A stretch of DNA of 64,000 nucleotides from Hymenopus coronatus (Eukaryota; Arthropoda; Insecta; Mantodea; Hymenopodidae), in NCBI GenBank assembly GCA_030762935.1, contig CM060890.1:65660765-65724764 (forward strand). The letters are read 5' to 3'. The notes beneath the pieces are model-generated. The model worked only from the letters and a program-made list of their open reading frames with translations. It made no database searches and was not told the DNA's origin. The position numbers and the translations under genes were made by a program. Positions 11,976 to 24,077 of this stretch are shown piece by piece (position 1 is the first letter of the stretch; every line of letters starts with the position of its first letter).

Positions 11976-12483
11976 GAGATATTCTGCGTTAATAGTCAGT
12001 CTTCGTGTGGATTGAAAACGAAACTTGTCACAAATGTAAGTTTAAAGAAAATGATGAACAAATCCGAAATAGAAACGCTGAAAGTTGTAGTCTCAAGTGT
12101 GTGTGCGTATTCGCCTACACGCACTTTGGTCTCAGAAGTAAACTAAGGATTCAGTTTTCAAGTTGTTGAGTATGTGCATAACTGTAATACCGTAAGGGAT
12201 AAACTTACTGCACAAAAGGGTAAGCACATATCGTTAAAGTGGAATTTATACTAAAACTTTTTCTACTGCTATCATTTTTTCGAGATATTCTGCGTTAATA
12301 GTCAGTCTTCGTGTGGATTGAAAACGAAACTTGTCACAAATGTAAGTCTAAAGAAAATGATGAACAAATCCGAAATAGAAACGCTGAAAGTTGTAGTCTC
12401 AAGTGTGTGTGCGTATTCGCCTACACGCACTTTGGTCTCAGAAGTAAACTAAGGATTCAGTTTTCAAGTTGTTGAGTATGTGC
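11872..12483. repeat. Tandem duplication, 2 x 306 bp, almost identical
   Basis: Unit 1 is 11872-12177 and unit 2 is 12178-12483. I see two base differences ('aaaaggataag' against 'aaaagggtaag'; 'gtaagttta' against 'gtaagtcta'), so about 99% identity. The unit joins part of a W1 fragment to unrelated sequence. A recent local duplication or an assembly duplication. Confidence 0.95.
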
Positions 12484-12590
12484 TTAATTTGTTTAATTGA
12501 TATCATTTTAAACTCGCTCGTTAATAATATGCTTATGAAAATCGCACATCCATCATATCAACCTGAAACTAACTATAGGCTTTAAACATC

Positions 12591-13323
12591 TGATGCGTTG
12601 TACTCGCAGGACTTTCTTTACTCTCTCCTGTACAACTATCCTCACAAACACTTAATCTTCTGTTTACTTCACGTTAAACGAGATAATGTTCATCAGAAAC
12701 CATGTAATTATTTTCCCGAGGTAAAAGGAAATTAAGAGCAATACATTACTAAATTAAATCTCTTAAATTACAGAAAACAAACATTTATAATTCATTTTAA
12801 GATAGTCTAGTACACAAAATACAATTAATTAAATTTATAATATTAAGCTTTTAGGAGCTGGTCGTTATGCGATGGTTTTGAAATGCCGTTCTTTTCGCAC
12901 GGCCAAGAGAGCGGACAAATACAATAACCACTACCCTTTAGAAAAAATTATAACCGTTTAAGAATACAAAGCAATAACAATAAACATATCCGAAATGGTT
13001 AATTCTACGATATATTATACACATTTTTGTGTCGTAATGTTTGTCTATTTCTTACGGTTAACTAGTTATACAAAAGTTATTCAGAATGAAAGTGCTTCTC
13101 CAAGAAAATGCAAGCTATACCTATGTATAGTTTGTCATGAAAGTGTCTTAAACATGTGGTATTTTAATAAAAATCATTATATCTCCAGCACACACAGGAG
13201 ACCTTTTTTTCTAAAAATACCTTGGGTGTCAAAACATATACTTCTGGTGAAATCTTGACATCGAATTTTTGGGTGGAAGGCAATACCTCCTCTACTTACC
13301 TGAGGACCTGCAGAGAAAATAAA
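12591..13323 (+). repeat. W1 repeat, decayed but end to end
   Basis: The degenerate 5' end (tgatgcgttgtactcgcagg) is followed by the W1 order through 'cttacggttaactagttat' and 'aatcttgacatcgaattttt', ending 'gcagagaaaataaaa'. Roughly 150 bases of the 3'-central part, including the GT/G-rich block, are missing. Confidence 0.8.
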
Positions 13324-13728
13324 ACTTGCCTGTTCTGGTCTATTTAATAACATATTTTAAAACCTTGCCTTATATACTACCTTAAACTTAACGTTAAGAA
13401 TTAGGATTATTTTAAACCATATAAACATTTTAATCAACCAACGCTACCAGTACACGTTTTGCTGGAGGGCCCGACAATTTTCGCCACTGATCTACGTAAT
13501 ATATGAGTATTTTTCGGAATTTGGCGGAAAGAGTAAGATTGCATTATTTTTTAAATGTTAAACTCCCGTTTTCAACCTAAATATAAGTACATTACTTTTT
13601 GTAAGTAAAATATTAATAAAAATTAATAAAAGTTGAAGGACGCGATAAAGAACCCATTAGTGAATTCTTTTTATAAATATTACGTAAAATATGTACTAGC
13701 TTTGCTTTTAATTCGTACGAATTAACTT
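13324..13728. other. Unassigned sequence
   Basis: AT-rich spacer between W1 and a SINE; no feature recognised. Confidence 0.4.
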
Positions 13729-14125
13729 CGACGGCGCGGTGGCTGAGTGGTTAGACCTCTCGCCTCCCATCTTGGAGGCCAAGGTTCGAATTCAAGCGCC
13801 CGCATGTAGCATTTGTGGTCTTCGAAGCGGCTTCTCAACGGGTTTTCTCCGGGTCCTGCGGTTTCCCCCGCCACTCATTCCTCCAATTGCTCCATCATCA
13901 CCTTTCCTATAATTCATTTCACTTGTATTTCATATTATCCACTTCTTCACGCTCATGCCTGGCTACGCCAACCACTCGTTCCAGATTCTCCATTCTGTGG
14001 TTTCGTGCCGTTGGCTTCCCGAGAAGCTTCTGACCCCTAGGCAACCGCTTGTAAGTTCCTAGGGGGTTGTCAGTCCTAAATACGGGGAGGGTAGGCCGAC
14101 TAGGAAACGAATTAAATTCTTTTGC
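13729..14125 (+). mobile_element. tRNA-derived SINE, family 2, long copy
   Basis: The tRNA-like head has A box 'ggctgagtggttaga' and B box 'ggttcgaattc'. The body carries 'gcatgtagcatttgtgg', 'ggttttctccgg' and 'cccccgcca', shared with the copies at 25003, 53312 and 60563. The 3' part ('catgcctggctacg', 'ttctccattctgtgg') is shared with the copy at 25003. RNA polymerase III would transcribe an intact copy; LINE machinery would mobilise it (general SINE knowledge). Confidence 0.8.
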
Positions 14126-15348
14126 CAATATTTACTAGTATATTTATTCTTTAAACTGGTACATTTTGGACTCATTTTTAAAACGTCGCTGTCGTTCTGC
14201 ATAAGATGTATCAAAGCCCAATCATGGGCATTTTAATCCACAACGTACACCATGGAATAACAGAGCAGCACGAGGAAGACAGGAAACCAATGAATAAACC
14301 GATAACCACACAATTCACAGCCTGCTCTATCACTCAAATTAAAGCTTCTTCGGAAAAATAAATTATTATTGACTTATAGAAGTTTGTTCAAGGTTATTTA
14401 CTGGTGTTGCAGTGAGAAGGGCTACTACTCAATACCCCAAAGCGTTTGTTTTATGGCCCGACTGGGATCGCGTGTATGAGTATCTCGCGCGCTATCTACT
14501 GCACCGGTAGGTTTTCAATACATAAACTACTCATCCCGTGTTGCAAACTCGTGAGTAACAGTAACATGAACTATAATGAGTACTAACCTTGTTATAAGTG
14601 GTGCTGAAAGTGCTTGGCATTATGTTCTGGTCCGAGCCATAAAACGAACGATATGCATTCAAGTGGACAATATATACTGCCAACGAGAGGATAAATCAAC
14701 ACTAGAGTGCGTGACGATTTAATGGCTCTCAGGTAAGGGTCATGGATCTGGTGGCCCCTTACTCTGCGATGCCTATACGACCACATATTCGTAGATCACG
14801 TGCTGAGTTTTTTGCGTCATAAACTTAACTGTCGAGTCCATGCTCGTTAAAATAACCATCTAGTCTATCCAGGATGCTTTTCTCTTGGTTTCGTTCCTCC
14901 CTTACAACACTTTTGTGATGTACGCTCTGCATGGGTGACCCAGTTACTGCCGTGAACGTACAGTGGATTTCCCCGTACAGGGATGTCTAGAAAACGGCAT
15001 ACTTCTGCGCTCCTCAAATCTTTCGCAGGCTAGAAGTCCTCCATTACCATAGCAGAAAGCTGTTGCAGTTTAATTATAAAACATGTATGAGCATATTTCT
15101 TATAGTTGTCATCAGAACACAGGTTATCTAAAAATGTTGAAGAATTGACATAAAATAACTCTTACAATTAAAAAACAAATTATTTACAAATGTTACCTAA
15201 GACAAAGATACACTTAATTTATTAAAAATTACTGCACAGAATATTACAAATTAATTAATACGTGGTATGCTTGCTTTGATTTATGTATGGATATACGAGT
15301 ACTTTTGAATTTCTAAATCATTTCATCATTATTGCTTGTGTAACAGGA
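14126..15348. other. Unassigned sequence
   Basis: Less AT-rich than average around 14440-15060. 'atgggtgacc' near 14930 recalls the 5S rRNA C box, but the rest of 5S is not there. No gene recognised. Confidence 0.4.
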
Positions 15349-15412
15349 ATCGAATTTTGGGTGGAACGTAGATAATCCTAAATACATTGTACATACGTGA
15401 TAGAAAAACTCT
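15349..15412 (+). repeat. W1 repeat, 3' end only
   Basis: Only the last ~60 bases: 'ggaatcgaattttgggtgga' through 'tacattgtacatacgtgatagaaaa', then directly a CT microsatellite. Confidence 0.65.
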
Positions 15413-15472
15413 CTCTCCCCTCTCCCTCCCTCTCTCTCTCTCTCCCTTCCTCCCTCTTTCTCTCCCTCTCTC
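15409..15472. repeat. (CT)n-rich microsatellite
   Basis: CT/CCCT-rich tract immediately after the W1 3' end. Confidence 0.85.
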
Positions 15473-16031
15473 TGTAATTTAACATTCACATGAGAATTAA
15501 ATCACCGTTGACATTCACAAACTCGAGCCTGAATATAAGCAATACAACCATTTAATCCAACCATTAAATTAAAAATATATTAACCATAGATTTGATTCCA
15601 TAATTTATGGGGACTAGTATTCACTCAATGTGATTAATTGATGAAAAGAAATTTGATTGAGTCCAATTAAATTCAATTTAGCAACAAAAATGAATCTGTA
15701 AGTGAAAAATAGTCCTCAATTACCACTATAAGTGATTACTACTTGGCGTTTAGAAAGGGAACACGAATGGTTGCACTTGCGCCAACCGAGTTTGTCTGTG
15801 TGCAGAGTAGGAATCCTTAAGCAGGATTTGTGCATATACCGCGGAAGAGGTGACATTACTATCGAAAATATATATTATAGTGAAAATGCCGGTATAATAA
15901 TGAACTATTTTCACATAATTTAAATATTCTGCATTTGTTTACCGAACGAATCAGCTTAAGGAAGATGACAAGACTGGCGATTAAGCTGGCATTCTACATG
16001 ACCAAAATTGCAGTTTAATAATAATAATATT

Positions 16032-16050
16032 AAAAAAAAAAAAAAAAAAA
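16032..16050. repeat. Poly-A tract
   Basis: Nineteen A after 'ataataatatt'. It could be the tail of a retroposed copy, but nothing upstream is recognisable. Confidence 0.8.
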
Positions 16051-17277
16051 CGCCGTGTTATAACTAACTGTTCTCCCATGTTTTAACTTCCATCTTCACC
16101 TTTAACCTCATTCCCATTTACCTTAACTCAGATGTGGGGGAAGTAATGGTCATCAGGGGCGTCTAAACATTGGAGAGCACCTGTAAGTAGTAAGTTTATA
16201 TCTACGTCGTATGTAGTCCCAGTCTACTGACAGTATTTTTAACGCTGGTACCTGATTTGTAGGTTCCAGGGGATGTGTAAATTCTACAAAGATAGAAAGT
16301 GAAATATAGCCAGTGCAACCATCTTACCAAAATCAAATGTTACTCCTTACTCCGTTTCGCTTTTTCTGAAGGAAAGGTCATTTAGAATCATACGACCATA
16401 GCAAGCGAACTAATATCCTGAGTTGACAAAACATAATGACATTAAGTCTCTACCAAATGCTATGAATTTCAAGTTAATCATTTCAAATTTTCTTCAACAC
16501 TCCCTGGTTGAAGGCGGTGACTCATTAATTAGAAGGCGATTCTTCGTTTTTTTTGTTTTTTTTGTTTTTTTTTTTCCTAAATCAATTTGCGATAATATGG
16601 TTATTTTCTTTATATCAACAACATCTTTTAAATGAATGCACAATTTAAGACTGGTGAACGTCTCAGAAAATGAACATTTGAATGCTATTTAAAAGCGCCT
16701 AAATTTAGCAATCCCACTCAAAAAACAGTCTCAAGTTTGTAACTTCAAACTCTATTTTCAGTTTGATATTGTATACTTTTACGCAGCACGGTACCACTCT
16801 TAGAACGATAAAAGTGTTTCATTCTATATGATGTTATTCTGACAACTCATTTTTGTCCATTTACAACGTTCTCGAGGTGAATTAATTCATCCAATTTTGC
16901 TATGTATTAAATACAGTCAAAATTATCACTCATTCCCAGCGCTGCAAAGGATTCTTGTAGTTAGAATATGGAATTTAAAATAAAAAAGAAATGCACAGCG
17001 ATAATATCTGCATTATACATTTATAATACATTTAGTACGTGAACTGACAAGTATGTGCTTTATGGCCAGATAAACGACAAAGGCATTTTCATTTTATGAG
17101 AATTTTTTTACAGGTGCATTAACAGCACATAGATGCTTTTTTAAGATCAACTGTTGTATTTTTCCTTTTACTAGGTGAAAAACATTGCAAAAAGAACCCA
17201 GTTGCATATATTTAACTGAAAGAATTTAAGAACAAAATAATAACGGGCACAAGTATACAAAGCTATGAATAATTACC

Positions 17278-17416
17278 TAGATATAATTTATGAATTAAGA
17301 GATCAAAGGAATATAGGAAGCTGCGTCTCCCAGCATATATGTCTAAAGCCACGAATAAATGTCTAGAGATAATATGAATTAAGACACCAAAGGAATATAG
17401 GAAGCTGCGTCTCCCA
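17278..17416. repeat. Short imperfect tandem duplication
   Basis: The segment ending 'aggaatataggaagctgcgt' plus 'ctcccag' occurs at about 17305-17333 and again at about 17389-17417. Each is preceded by a related 'tctaga(t)ataat..atgaattaaga' stretch. Period about 84 bases. Confidence 0.75.
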
Positions 17417-17881
17417 GTAACAGATGAAAAAATAGGTTCCTCTGAAGTGCTAAACTCCCAGAAAACCTATACTGAAGCAGAAGAAGAAGAGAAATATAAC
17501 AGATCGACTGAACGGTGAGTTAATGTGTGTGTAAAATGAACGCACAAAACATAGTTACTCGACATTTGCCTTCTCAAGACATGACAAAATCCTGAAAAAG
17601 GAGAGTAACCCGGTCTTAAAGAGATTCCGATCCGTTTTTTCCAGATTATGAGACAGGCAGCTACTCACAATAATAGTGATGATTTTTTCGTTTTATTTTA
17701 TATATGCACAATAATAAAGGAAAATTAGCTTAAATTCGAAAACGAACAATGCAAAGCCGAGTTTTTTGGTTTCCTATGGTGTTTTTATTCATTTAATGTC
17801 AGCAAAAAACTCTTTATTATCTGTATTCCACATCAGCCTCGGAGAGCCGATGTCTTGTTGTTTTAATTCAAATACGAAACG

Positions 17882-17891
17882 GGCGCGCGCG

Positions 17892-17934
<43 letters not shown>
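17882..17934. repeat. Compound (GC)n(AC)n microsatellite
   Basis: About 9 GC units followed by about 17 AC units. Alternating purine-pyrimidine throughout, a sequence type able to adopt Z-DNA. Confidence 0.9.
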
Positions 17935-17936
<2 letters not shown>

Positions 17937-18833
17937 TAGCCTATGAGCAGAAGTTCAAGGCGAGCGTAGAACGGTGAGAACTACGGAAACATTTCAACTT
18001 GGTGGCTGGAAGGCATACTTGCAAAAGCGGTCCAATTTAGCCCCGGGATGAGTCTGCTTCTTATTGGTTTGATGCCAAAAGCCTGGCTCTCAAACATTAA
18101 CCTATGAACCCAAGTTGGTTTCGTGTATCAATAACGAAGGACAAACATAACGTAGAGTGTTAGAACTAGGTTAAGATGGGGGTCTGGCAGGGGCGGATTA
18201 ATGTTTCCTTACCAACATAAACCACTGCGAATTACATCAGCATAATTCCATGCACTCCACTACATGCCCTTACACGAATAGAGGGATGGAAAAAGAAACT
18301 GTTGATATTGACAGTAACTATGTAGGTCAGGCTATGCTTAATATACGGCAGCTGAATTTTTCTGCACGGAGAAATTTTCCTTCGTTTTAACTGGAAAAGC
18401 TCGCAAATTTAAACGCTGCCTTCATTACTGCAGATCCACGGCTGACAGCTTACTCTGAGGGACGAAAAAGCAATTAGCAGTTCTCGTCCCCTTGCTTCCC
18501 CATCGATTCTTCACTGGCACTCTGGTTAGCCAAAAATTACAAAAATTACACTGTTCTGACAAGAGAAAAATATAGTTAAATAGGTTAGGCTTCCCAAGAA
18601 ATGTAATAGGATGGTGCTATGGCTCCTCAGTTGGTACGGTTTGGTCTCCGCGGCTGTAACTAGGTTTACAAATTTCGTATTTTTGATGCTGTATCATCTC
18701 ACATTTTTTTCCAATAGGTGGTATTTTTCGATATAACGGTGTAATTTATAAACTCCACAACTTCAGTACGATGGCTATTTAAAAGTTTAATACAGCAATC
18801 GGGGTTTAATGTAAAATACATGCACCAAATTAG

Positions 18834-19361
18834 GTGTGTAGGTAGAAGAGATATTGTATTACACCCAAAACTCCGATGCCGATCTCTCTGAAAATACACA
18901 TTTTGAGCTCTCCTGGTCCCAAAAAAGTAAAAGGATTTTTAGAAATGGGACAGCGCGCGTTCGTTATCTTCTGCAAGTATCTGAATAGCATAATTGAAAA
19001 ACGAAAGACAGTTAAATACTAAGCTTGGTATTTAAGTTGAGCTTCTTACAACGATAAGACACGAACACCCTTTCCCAAACTAACTTTTCACGGAAAGCAC
19101 TTATTAAATATTTTCTTCTCAAAAACAGCTCTTAACGATTTTGATTAAAGTACCTATGTTTTAAGAAATTTTCATGACAAATGTATAATTTAAATTTTAT
19201 GGGAATAGCTTCTGAAGTTCTCTTCATTTTGAATAACTTTTGCATCACTGTTAAAGCATAATATATTGATGAAATGTTACTACAAATAATGTGTATATCG
19301 ATAAAGCACACAATTTATGTCAAATTTAGTTTTTGTGAAACTAGCCTCTACTATTCTAAAA
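18834..19361 (-). repeat. W1 repeat, 5'-truncated
   Basis: Reverse-complement W1 from the 'gagatattgtattacaccca' block through 'acgattttgattaaagtac' and 'cttactacaaataatgt...cacacaatttatgtca'. The element's own 5' third is missing. Confidence 0.8.
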
Positions 19362-19370
19362 TGGGAAGTC

Positions 19371-19415
19371 GGCTGGCCTGGGAGCTCAGTCGGTGGAGTA
19401 CCTACGAAAGCAGAT
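19371..19415 (+). mobile_element. Possible SINE tRNA head fragment
   Basis: 'gggagctcagtcggtggagta' resembles a tRNA A-box region, but no B box follows. Short and uncertain. Confidence 0.3.
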
Positions 19416-20649
19416 GAGAAACATAACAAGCTATAGAGAACATCGTGTCAAAAACAAAACAAAAACAGTTATGCAATGCGGACCTAAAAACACAGCTAAT
19501 AATCATCTGAGACTACAAGGTATTTATTCGAGCTAAAATGCTCAAAATGTATGGAAAATATGCATATATTATAAACAACCCATTGCTGAAAACAGTAATG
19601 TGATTCATCCTTATGCAAAACTATCTCTGATCAGTAGTCATATTTGATATTCAAGAATATCATAACATATCATAACAAATATTTCGTAAATGTTAAAAGA
19701 AGAAGAATATACAGAGAAAGGACACAAAAATTATGTATACACATTTATTTCTGAACTCTCAACTGTCTTAAAACTCTTATACAAAACGATTAAGTTACTA
19801 GAAACACAAATATGTGTATGCTACATGTAGACTTGTGCAGGTAATTTAATATAAGTAAAGTATACACTTTAAGTTACCCAGTTTTCTAATTATTGTCGAT
19901 GAGAAATTTTGCAATTTGAAAATTATACGGGGGCATTTTCAGCGCGTGCTTCCCGGTGTGCACTTCTGAGGTTACCCTCTCTTAAATCAGGAATATGTGA
20001 ACACGTTTCTAGTACACAGAGGCAAGCTTCACCTAGGTTCTTAAACTGCTTCTGTGAAAGACTACACTTTAAGAATGCTTTCAATTGGTTCTGAATATTC
20101 CTACTTGTATAAATACCAATTGTGAGCTGGTACCATAATGAAAATAAGTCCGAAAGCATCGACTGGTAATAATTTTCATGAACTCTGTGAGTATACTTCT
20201 CGCCAAATTTAGAATAGCTACAAACGATACGCAGCATGAAAGAAGTGAGCTATTCTTCCCTGTCCTAACAGTTTGGGGAGAGCTGCAGTTGAATGGCGAC
20301 AATGACATAGCTTGGGGCGTATATTTTATGTTGCATTTGCTGCGGTTTCCGTACATTTAAACGCACATTTGCTGCGGTTTCCCTACATTTAAACGCACAT
20401 GCCATACCAATCTATTGGAAACTGGATAAAAAATACTACAAAATGTAGTTTATTTGGAAAAACAAATTAAGGGAGGGAAAGATTTTGAAAAACATGTGTC
20501 CACAATATTCCCAGTTTGTTTTGACTGCAGGATCCACCCGCATATAACAAAGATACGCGACTTGTTGACAGTTTGGAATTATTCTCTTACAAAGAAGCAA
20601 CATAACGTTTGTATATTTTTCTAAATTTTGAGAGAAGTATACTTACTGT
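19416..20649. other. Unassigned AT-rich sequence
   Basis: Frames on both strands at 19909-20360 overlap each other and show no domain. Contains a 32-bp tandem duplication at 20335-20398. Confidence 0.4.
20335..20398. repeat. 2 x 32-bp tandem duplication
   Basis: Unit contains 'tttgctgcggtttcc' and 'tacatttaaacgcac'. The two units differ at one base (g/c). Confidence 0.9.
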
Positions 20650-21636
20650 TTACTTTCTCCTCTACTTAGAATATAGTATATAGTAAAAAACAAATACTTC
20701 ATATATTGAATTTGACTTAATTTTCGGATAAATAAAATAGCTCAAATGTAATAAATAACTAAACGATGAAGAATTTAAACTTCTTATAGGAAAGAAAAAA
20801 GCTAATAAAGGATCTGCATTCATACAAAGATTCAATGGAAATACACGTTTTAGGACCTCCTGTATACAAAAATGTAATACCAAACTTTATATTTATTTAT
20901 ACTTATAAAGTCAGCATCTTCCAAAGATTTGATACGAAGATTTTCAAGAAAATCCCCCCAAACTACCTTTTACATGGAAAAATTTCGAAAATTTTGATTT
21001 TCTCAGAAATTGCTCTAACGATTTTGATTAAAATATAATATATTAAATATGTCTTTGTATAACTTGAATTTTCTGGCAATAGCTTCTAAAGTCCTCTTCA
21101 CGACAAAAAGTCAGTACCAAACAATATAGAGCTTCTTAAAACATATAATTTATGCAATAATACCATTTTATTTGTGGAGTTAGCCATTTATGAGATATTC
21201 CTTGTGATTCCTGTGCCCAGAGAAAAAGCTCAACATAAGTTGAGCGAAACGTCGACGAAAACATGAGATACAAGACATGGCCAATACCGGAAGCAGCCAC
21301 CAGTATATTTGACAACGGCCGTGGAAGCCTGCGAATTTATATTCCTTGTTGTTGTTTTCTTCTTTAAAATACTTAAACTTTTCTCATACGGGATTTGTTC
21401 AACTTCTGGTCATGCAGAGAGAACGAATATTAATCACATAGCAACCGGCTTTTAAAAGATTTGACTATTTAACTATCTAGTGTACTCCCATATTTTCCTT
21501 TTACTTGGAAGGGAGCAAATAATAAGACCTTTCTGTTAATATTTATCTCGATTAACCTGAAGTATATAGAAGAATAAGCTTTTAAGAATAATTTGTTACA
21601 GAGATGTAGAGTGTCACGTGAATGGAACACATCAGA
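20650..21636 (-). repeat. W1 repeat with two insertions
   Basis: Reverse-complement W1 from 'tttactttctcctctac' to 'cacgtgaatggaacacatca'. About 140 bases of unrelated sequence interrupt it near 20680-20815, and a separate insertion with target duplications lies at 21206-21338. The segment around the CA-rich block is deleted. Confidence 0.85.
21195..21349 (+). mobile_element. 133-bp insertion with 11-bp target duplication and hammerhead-like motif
   Basis: Seen: 'atattccttgt' flanks the insert on both sides (21195-21205 and 21339-21349). Removing insert plus one duplicate restores the normal W1 text. The insert has a perfect hairpin GCTCAAC-ATAA-GTTGAGC (21228-21245) followed directly by GAAACGTC (21246-21253). 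Known: hammerhead cores have CUGANGA, stem II, then GAAA, and Penelope-like elements carry such motifs. Here the CUGANGA position reads roughly CAGAGAA, so a decayed core at best. Inferred: a small retroelement fragment. Confidence 0.6.
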
Positions 21637-22569
21637 TTTTTCTTCCGCCTAATAACCTTTGAGTCAGTACAGAATCAATACAAGCGATATTTACCCACTG
21701 TACAGTTCATCTGGCACAGTGGCCCCGATTTTCGTGTTACTGTAAGGTGCTGGGAGTGATCGGAAACCTGAGTTTACCTACCACGTGGGCGAGCTTAATG
21801 CTCTCCTTTACAGCTCATTAGCGGAAGCCGGATAGGTAATTTGGCTAACGCAGTAACGAGCACAGTCATTACACGTATGTAGGAACGCTATTAGTCCACT
21901 GAAACTAATCAAACTTCGCCTCGGATTACCTCGTTCCACTATAACCTGCGGGGATTTATACGTGAAAACAAAGAAAAGAAGCTATGCATCTCTCTAGGTG
22001 AGGAAGAACAAAAAAACCTAGCTGGAACAACAGCTCTCTAGCAAAGCTCCAAATAAAGTTCATTAAGGTTGGGACTCCTCGGCTAAAAGAAACGTTCGTG
22101 ACCCGAGGGCAGCCCAGTGTCATGCTAGTATCTTCAATAATGCGATCAAGGTAAATGTTTCTAGTGAACACTTTATTGTCAAATGTTCGAACTCCACGCG
22201 AAAATATTTAGAGGACGTGTTTTTTTATTTACAGCTTAACCGTTATGGGCACTGTAATTGTTGTTCATTGCTTTAGCACTTCCTATATCGCCATTGTCAA
22301 CCTCACTTTTTTTTTTCTGAGCTGAATAATACTTTTATGGAACTGAGATACTGCACACGTTCACTGGACCTTGGAATTTATGTATGACTTTATATTTCCT
22401 TTTATTCATTTATTTTTATTGTTTTATTTATATAGTTCCTTTAACTTCAATGGGCTCCTTTAACTTCTTTGCTTTAGAAACAATTCCTGGTGTTTTGATT
22501 GCTGAACACTGATTTTTTAACTTTTATTTTTCAGTATTGTGCTACTGGACACGTACATTCACCCCCACA
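21637..22569. other. Unassigned sequence
   Basis: Moderately GC-richer around 21700-22170. The minus frame at 21956-22171 (71 codons) has no recognised domain. Confidence 0.4.
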
Positions 22570-22706
22570 TTCATACTTACAGTCTTTGTGGGGGATAGGG
22601 AATGATTCTAGTTAAAGAAAATTTCCACACTACAGTCAGGAATCGAACATGGGACCTCTAGGTGAAAATTCAGAATACTGAGCATTCAGCCGCAGAGGCA
22701 ATCTAT
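22570..22706 (-). mobile_element. tRNA-derived SINE fragment, family 5
   Basis: On the minus strand 'gcggctgaatgctcagtat' (A-box region) and 'atgttcgattcctga' (B-box region) stand about 35 bases apart, as in a tRNA-like head. Abuts the W1 copy that follows. Confidence 0.55.
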
Positions 22707-22846
22707 TTTTATTTTCTCCATACGAACTATGTACATAGTGTATAGAGAAGGTATTTTATTCCATCCAAAAATTTGATACCGAGATTTCACCGGAAATATA
22801 TGTTTTGGGTCCCCCTGAATCGAAAAAAAACATTTTTACAAAAAGG

Positions 22847-22918
<72 letters not shown>

Positions 22919-23606
22919 CAACATAGCTCAAAAACGAAAAGTCCGTTAAAAACCAAATTTGGTATTTAGGTTTGGTATCTTTCAAGGATGCGACACGAAG
23001 ATTTTCAAGAAAATCCCCCACCCCCAACTACTTTTTACAAGGAACTTTTTTCGGAACTTTTGATTTTCTAAAAAATGACTAACGATTTTTATTAATATAT
23101 TAATATATTACAGATATTTATCTGACAAATAAAATGTATATCTTGAATTTTCTGGGAATAGCCTCTGAAGACTACTTTATTCTGGATGAATTTTACGGAA
23201 TTTTGCATATCTGCTAAACCATAAGAGATGGATAAAAACTTACTACACAGAAAATGTAGAGCACATCAATACACACAAGTTATGTTATATGCATTTTTTT
23301 CGTGGAGGTGATCGTTTTTAAGGTATTCGTTGTTTTTGATTTCAGCTTTGAAAATTTTATACTTTTCTCATAAAGGAGTTTGTCAGCTCCTATCCATACA
23401 AACAAAGGAACTTCAGTCACATAGCAACCAGCTTTTGACTATCAGTTTAACCTATGGTTTCCCTTATTTTGCTTCTACTTACAAGGTAGCAAGTAATAAA
23501 TCTATTTCTGCTATTTTTTTCTTGATTAGCATAGGGTTTTTAACAACAATTTGTTACACAGATGTAGAGAAAGTCACGTGCATGGAACACATCAGTTATT
23601 TTCTGA
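22707..23606 (-). repeat. W1 repeat, full length, with expanded GT tract
   Basis: Runs from 'tttattttctccatac' to 'cacgtgcatggaacacatca'. The terminal palindrome is well preserved here: ACTATGTACATAGT at its centre and a TTCTC/GAGAA-type border. The internal CA segment is expanded to about 34 GT units (22850-22917). The His-Thr repeat frames across it are artefacts. Confidence 0.92.
22850..22917. repeat. (GT)34 microsatellite inside W1
   Basis: Uninterrupted GT repeat exactly at the CA-rich segment of W1, which is short in other copies. Confidence 0.95.
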
Positions 23607-23859
23607 CTCATTGGAGGTGAAAAGGGTTGCATGTATAGGTACTTACTAAATTTTACTTGTTTCCAAGCTAAAATGTACGGAAAATGAATTATTCTTCGGT
23701 TAATAACTGTTATACGGTACGTACCTAGCACTACACACAAAAAGAAAGTATATTTCTGAAATATTACAGTTGCAATCTGAGAGTAATTCAAAATAATATA
23801 ATATACAAATTATAAAGCTTTACAAACAAAAACACAAAAAAGAAAGCTAATATATATAT
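23607..23859. other. Unassigned AT-rich spacer
   Basis: Nothing recognised; the TA-rich end belongs to the tail of the SINE that follows. Confidence 0.35.
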
Positions 23860-24077
23860 TAGTTTAACGTCCTTTAACCTGGTAGGTCGTATCGGACGAC
23901 GAAAGAAATGGTGAAATGGTGCTCAAATGAGTCGGTCCATAGAGTGTTACTGGGCATTCTCTTCTCATAAGAGAAAAGTAGAAAAAAAAAAATCCGGGCA
24001 ACTCACTCTGACCGAGAATCGAACTTGGAACTCTTGAATGTGAGGCAGACACACTAACCCACACTACAGGCGGACAC
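23860..24077 (-). mobile_element. tRNA-derived SINE, family 1, copy a
   Basis: Reverse complement of the copies at 33567 and 37045. Shared blocks include 'tttaacctggt', 'gtcgtatcggacga' and 'gaggcagacac'. B-box region on the minus strand is 'aagttcgattctc'. Its TA-rich tail ('taatatatatatta') lies at the left edge, as expected for this orientation. Confidence 0.8.

Larger units (their letters stand above)
15473..18833. other. Unassigned AT-rich sequence
   Basis: Holds the A-run at 16032-16050, a short tandem duplication at 17278-17416 and a GC/AC microsatellite at 17882-17934. The frame at 16423-16635 runs through a T-rich tract and is not credible. No gene or transposon recognised. Confidence 0.45.

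Noticed and set aside
14900..14960. 5S rRNA-like C box (atgggtgacc), possible 5S-derived SINE
   Set aside because: The A box and the rest of 5S rRNA are absent around it.
22756..23027. Frames encoding long His-Thr repeats
   Set aside because: They are translations of the GT microsatellite inside a W1 copy, in two frames at once.
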